This document shows, piece after piece, positions 6,809-9,434 of a stretch of DNA of 9,434 nt. The stretch lies in assembly GCA_030041195.1 (NCBI GenBank), contig JASHOI010000459.1, positions 1 to 9,434 of the forward strand, in the 5' to 3' direction. This stretch comes from Streptosporangiaceae bacterium (GTDB lineage Bacteria > Actinomycetota > Actinomycetes > Streptosporangiales > Streptosporangiaceae). A program made the position numbers and the translations under genes. The stretch's first letter is position 1; each line of letters opens with the position of its first letter. The notes under the pieces are model-generated. The model did not search any database and was not told the DNA's origin. It was given only the letters and a program-made list of their open reading frames with translations.

Positions 6809-6822
6809 GCGCCGATCGGCGC
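6809..6822. repeat. 14-bp perfect palindrome GCGCCGATCGGCGC
   Basis: The sequence is identical to its reverse complement over 14 bases. It lies between the MFS stop and the dxs start, within the predicted dxs promoter spacer. It could be an operator or part of a terminator for the MFS gene. Confidence 0.45.
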
Positions 6823-6835
6823 CGCACCGCGCCGT

Positions 6836-6849
6836 TGACGCTGGCGTCA
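6836..6849 (-). terminator. dyad overlapping the MFS stop codon
   Basis: TGACGC at 6836-6841 and GCGTCA at 6844-6849 are perfect inverted copies around TG, and 6847-6849 is the MFS stop (TGA on the minus strand). With the palindrome at 6809-6822 it may form a compact GC-rich terminator; there is no T-run. Confidence 0.35.
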
Positions 6850-8121
6850 GCCGCCGGGATCTCGTGCGGGTTCGGGCAGGGTAACGGCCCGGCCGGCCAG
6901 CAGCCCGGCCCAGAGCTGGAGGCCGAGCACCCCGACCAGCGCCAGCACCGGGACCGTCCAGCCGCCGGTCGCCGTGTGCAGGAACCCCACGGCGAGCGGC
7001 CCGGCCGCCGCGATCAGGTAACCGGCGCCCTGGGCGAACCCGGACAGCGAGGCGGCGGTGGCCGGGTCCGGGGCCCTGGCCATCGTGAAGAAGATCGCCA
7101 GGCCGAGCGACGAGCCCTGCCCGAAGCCGAGCAGCAGGGTCCAGGCGGCGGCGGTGCCGGTCGGTGCGTACGCCGACCCGAGCAGCCCGCCGCCCGTGGC
7201 CAGGATCGTCACGGCGATGATCACGCGCTGGTCCCGGACGCGGTGCGCGAGCGCCGGCGCGAGCATCGCGGTGACCGCGTTGCCGAGGTTCATCAGCGCG
7301 AGCAGCCCGCCGGCCGCTGCCGCGGTCACGCCCCGGTCCCGGAACAGGGTGGGCAGCCAGGACAGCGTCGCGTAGTAGCCCAGGCTCTGCAGCCCCATGA
7401 ACGCGCCGACCTGCCAGGCGAGCGCGTGCCGGTGCACGCCGGCCCTGGCCCGGGGCGCCACGCGCTCCGGGCTGGTGTGGTACCGGACCTGCGGCAGCCA
7501 CAGCACCGCCGCCGCCACGGCCGGCACCGCCCACAGGCCGAGCGTGAGCGTCACCGGCCAGCCGGGCCCGTTGCCCGCCGCCTTGAACACCGGAACCGCG
7601 ATCAGCGAGGCGACCACGGCGCCAACGCCGAGCATCAGCAGGTAGGCGCCGATCAGCAGGCCCGCGTGCTCCGGGTTGCGGCGCTTCACCAGGCTGGGCA
7701 GCAGCACGTTCATCAGCGCGATCGCCCCGCCCGCGAGCACCGTGCCGGGGAACAGCATCGATCCGGGCAGGGCGCCGCGCAGCAGCAGCCCGCCCGCCAG
7801 CAGCAGCAGTGCGCCCAGCAGCACCCGTTCCTCGCCGAACCCGCGGCTCAGCGGCGCGGCCAGCCCGGAGAACAGCGCGAAGCAGATCACCGGGACGGCG
7901 GCCAGCACCGTAATCGAGGCGCTGGACAGGTGCAGCGCGGCGGACAGCTCGGGGAAAACCGGGGGCAGGCTGGTGATCGCGGCACGCAGGTTGACCGCGA
8001 GCACCATGATCCCGGCCGTGAGCAGGATGACCGCGGCCCGGCCCGCCCGCGGCTTGCGATCCGGCCGCCCGCCGGCCGCGTGCGGAACGTCGGCCTTGCC
8101 GGGGGTGTCAGAGTGGCGCAC
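6847..8121 (-). CDS. MFS transporter, CynX/NimT family
   Basis: This encodes a 424-residue inner-membrane transporter of the major facilitator superfamily. After a polar, Arg-rich cytoplasmic N-terminus of about 28 residues, roughly twelve hydrophobic segments follow. They split into two halves around a polar loop at about 211-234, the classic 6+6 layout. The first helix and loop, AVNLRAAITSLPPVFPEL (42-59), match the start of the CynX/NimT branch, whose E. coli members handle cyanate (CynX) and 2-nitroimidazole (NimT/YeaN). Whether the role here is import or export, and of what, is not known; most actinobacterial members are uncharacterised. The start is GTG at 8121, where the frame begins and the family N-terminus fits. 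There is no Shine-Dalgarno, but a TANNNT box lies six bases upstream, suggesting a leaderless message. It is divergent from the pheA gene and stands alone. Confidence 0.88.
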   Translation of the reverse strand: MRHSDTPGKADVPHAAGGRPDRKPRAGRAAVILLTAGIMVLAVNLRAAITSLPPVFPELSAALHLSSASITVLAAVPVICFALFSGLAAPLSRGFGEERVLLGALLLLAGGLLLRGALPGSMLFPGTVLAGGAIALMNVLLPSLVKRRNPEHAGLLIGAYLLMLGVGAVVASLIAVPVFKAAGNGPGWPVTLTLGLWAVPAVAAAVLWLPQVRYHTSPERVAPRARAGVHRHALAWQVGAFMGLQSLGYYATLSWLPTLFRDRGVTAAAAGGLLALMNLGNAVTAMLAPALAHRVRDQRVIIAVTILATGGGLLGSAYAPTGTAAAWTLLLGFGQGSSLGLAIFFTMARAPDPATAASLSGFAQGAGYLIAAAGPLAVGFLHTATGGWTVPVLALVGVLGLQLWAGLLAGRAVTLPEPARDPGG

Positions 8122-8127
8122 CCAAAG

Positions 8128-8133
8128 ACGCTA
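8128..8133 (-). promoter_or_regulatory. predicted -10 of a leaderless MFS transcript
   Basis: The minus strand reads TAGCGT (TANNNT pattern), with exactly six bases between it and GTG at 8121. In actinobacteria this spacing is typical of transcripts that begin at the start codon. The absence of any Shine-Dalgarno supports this. No good -35 is visible. Confidence 0.45.
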
Positions 8134-8145
8134 CCGTTGCCAGGT

Positions 8146-8208
8146 GAGCGAGCAGGAGGGGCGCGGTGGCGCCTGGACTGAGGAGCGAGGAGCGAAAGCG
8201 ACGAGCGA
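8146..8208 (+). repeat. iterated GAGCGA motif in the MFS-pheA divergent region
   Basis: GAGCGA occurs at 8146-8151, 8183-8188, 8190-8195 and 8203-8208, with a one-base variant AAGCGA at 8196-8201. The plus strand is strongly purine-biased from 8179 to 8219. The repeats lie upstream of pheA and could be a multi-copy binding site or a low-complexity dispersed repeat. Confidence 0.5.
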
Positions 8209-8221
8209 CGAGGGAAGGTGC

Positions 8222-8233
8222 CGCCTTAAGGCG
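8222..8233. repeat. 12-bp perfect palindrome CGCCTTAAGGCG
   Basis: Identical to its reverse complement over 12 bases, this site lies 38 nt before the pheA start. It is a candidate operator in the pheA leader or promoter. Confidence 0.45.
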
Positions 8234-8258
8234 CCCCGAAGGCGAGCGGGGACTCAGT

Positions 8259-8266
8259 GGGGGAAG
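8259..8266 (+). promoter_or_regulatory. ribosome binding site for pheA
   Basis: GGGGGAAG ends five bases before GTG at 8272. It favours 8272 over the in-frame GTG at 8257, which would overlap this motif. Confidence 0.6.
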
Positions 8267-8271
8267 AAACA

Positions 8272-9434
8272 GTGACCAGCGGGCAGCCAGACATCGCCGG
8301 CCTGCGGCACGGGCTGGACGAGGTGGACAGCGGGATCGTCCGCCTGATCGCCAGGCGCCGCGACCTGATCGCCGCGATCGCGCAGGCCAAGGAGCACTCC
8401 GAGGCCGGGATCCAGGACCCGGAGCGGGAACAGCGGGTGCTGGACGGCGTCGTGGCCGTGGCCACCGACCTGGGCGTCTCCGCCAGCCTGGTGCGCGCGA
8501 TCTTCCGGGAGCTGATCAGCGATTCGGTGGCCCAGCAGGCGCGGCACCTGAACGGGGACGGCGGCGGGCGGGTCCGGGTCGCGTTCCAGGGCGCCGCGCA
8601 CTCCTACAGCGACGCCGCAGCCCAGAAATACCTGGCCGGGCGCGGCCTGGCCGGTGACCTCACCGGCTTCCGCACGTTCCGGGAGGCGGCCGACGCGCTG
8701 CTGGCCGGCGACGTTGATCTCGCGGTGCTGCCGATCGAGAACACCACCGCCGGGAGCATCAACGAGGTCTACGCCGTGCTGCGCTCGCACGAGCTGTTCA
8801 TCGTCGGCGAGGAGACCTGGAAGGTCGACCACTGCCTGGCCGCCACCGCCGAGGTCCCGCTGTCCTCGCTGACCCGGATCCTGTCGCATCCCCAGGGACT
8901 CGAGCAGTGCTCCCAGTTCCTGCTGTCCCTGCCGAACGCCGAGCCCACCACCTATTTCGACACCGCCGGGGCGATGCAGGCGGTGGCGGAGTCGGGCGAC
9001 CCCACCGTCGCGGCGATCGCCTCCGCCGAGGCCGCCGCCGCGTACGGGCTCGTCGTGCTGCGCCGGGGGATCAACGACCTCGACGACAACTTCACCAGGT
9101 TCGTGGCGCTGTCGGCGACTCCGGCAACCGTGGACCTGCGGGTTCCCTGCAAGACGAGCCTGATCCTGGTCACCGGGCACGAGGAGGGCGACCTGCTGCG
9201 CTGCCTCGAGGTGCTGTCCGGCAGCGGTCACTCGATGACGAAGCTGGAGTCCCGGCCGCGACCCGGGCGGCCCTGGGAGTACATGTTCTTCCTCGACTTC
9301 GAGGGCAACGCGGCCGACCCGCGGACCGCGGCGGCGCTCGATGAGCTGCGGTCGGCGGCGCTGTTCGTCAAGGTGCTCGGCAGCTACCCGGCCAAGGCGC
9401 TGCGGGCCCCGGCCAGGCCCGGCGACCTGCCCGG
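8272..9434 (+). CDS. pheA: bifunctional chorismate mutase / prephenate dehydratase (P-protein), C-terminus at window edge
   Basis: This enzyme converts chorismate to prephenate and then phenylpyruvate, the committed route to phenylalanine. The window holds 387 residues without a stop; E. coli PheA is 386 long, so little is missing. Residues 1-92 are a chorismate mutase domain in which all eight E. coli active-site residues appear one position later: R12, R29, K40, D49, R52, E53, S85, Q89. Residues about 100-282 are the dehydratase domain, with LPIENTTAGSINEVY (153-167), SHPQGLEQCSQFL (205-217) and the catalytic Thr in NFTRF (T275). Residues about 290-375 are the ACT domain with the ESRP motif at 326-329, which senses phenylalanine. 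The usual GAL motif there reads GDL (306-308). GTG at 8272 is supported by GGGGGAAG and by alignment with E. coli. Divergent from an MFS gene. The E. coli-like fusion is unusual among actinobacteria, whose PheA is commonly monofunctional. Confidence 0.95.
   Translation, partial: MTSGQPDIAGLRHGLDEVDSGIVRLIARRRDLIAAIAQAKEHSEAGIQDPEREQRVLDGVVAVATDLGVSASLVRAIFRELISDSVAQQARHLNGDGGGRVRVAFQGAAHSYSDAAAQKYLAGRGLAGDLTGFRTFREAADALLAGDVDLAVLPIENTTAGSINEVYAVLRSHELFIVGEETWKVDHCLAATAEVPLSSLTRILSHPQGLEQCSQFLLSLPNAEPTTYFDTAGAMQAVAESGDPTVAAIASAEAAAAYGLVVLRRGINDLDDNFTRFVALSATPATVDLRVPCKTSLILVTGHEEGDLLRCLEVLSGSGHSMTKLESRPRPGRPWEYMFFLDFEGNAADPRTAAALDELRSAALFVKVLGSYPAKALRAPARPGDLP

Noticed and set aside
6709..6846. 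Riboswitch in the dxs leader
   Set aside because: DXP is a thiamine precursor, so I looked for a thi-box, but I see no conserved TPP riboswitch core in this short leader.
6835..8181. 448-codon plus-strand frame antisense to the MFS gene
   Set aside because: Its Gln/Arg/His-rich, repetitive composition is the mirror of Ala/Leu/Gly-rich membrane helices.
8254..9231. 325-codon minus-strand frame antisense to pheA
   Set aside because: It overlaps an unmistakable P-protein and has no recognisable domain.

Overview
This is a very GC-rich stretch with GTG as well as ATG starts, G/C at nearly every third codon position, and long antisense open frames that mirror the real genes. Together these indicate a high-GC actinomycete chromosome. 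The FprA-type ferredoxin reductase and the actinobacterial style of the DXS protein fit this. The genus cannot be fixed from the sequence; a filamentous actinomycete is my inference.

Layout from left to right. (1) Positions 1-898, minus strand: the first 299 residues of a TIGR02679-type protein, the JetD (nuclease) component of a Wadjet-class anti-plasmid system, running off the left edge. (2) Positions 899-1111: a gap with two dyads and no gene. (3) Positions 1112-2771: a divergent pair, a QorB/NmrA-like NAD(P)-binding oxidoreductase (minus) and a TetR-family regulator (plus). The 91 bp between them hold five GATANC half-sites that overlap the predicted promoters. (4) Positions 2772-3320: a convergent, gene-poor 549 bp with a long perfect hairpin, a second inverted repeat that echoes it, and a GC-rich hairpin just after the next gene's stop. 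It looks like transcription-end structure plus a candidate dispersed repeat. (5) Positions 3321-6708, minus strand: dxs (1-deoxy-D-xylulose-5-phosphate synthase) followed after 16 nt by an FprA-like ferredoxin-NADP+ reductase, probably co-transcribed. (6) Positions 6847-8121, minus strand: a CynX/NimT-family MFS transporter, probably leaderless. (7) Positions 8272-9434, plus strand: a bifunctional chorismate mutase-prephenate dehydratase with an ACT domain, essentially complete but running off the right edge.

Two functional themes stand out. The dxs-fprA unit joins the first step of the MEP isoprenoid pathway to a source of reduced ferredoxin, which the iron-sulfur enzymes IspG and IspH at the end of that pathway need. 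The divergent tetR/qorB pair looks like a self-contained redox-stress switch. The most notable items are the JetD gene with no jetC immediately upstream, the E. coli-style fused P-protein, the nested palindromes at 2928-3252, and the operator cluster at 1974-2036. I found no tRNA, rRNA, CRISPR array, transposase gene or integrase.
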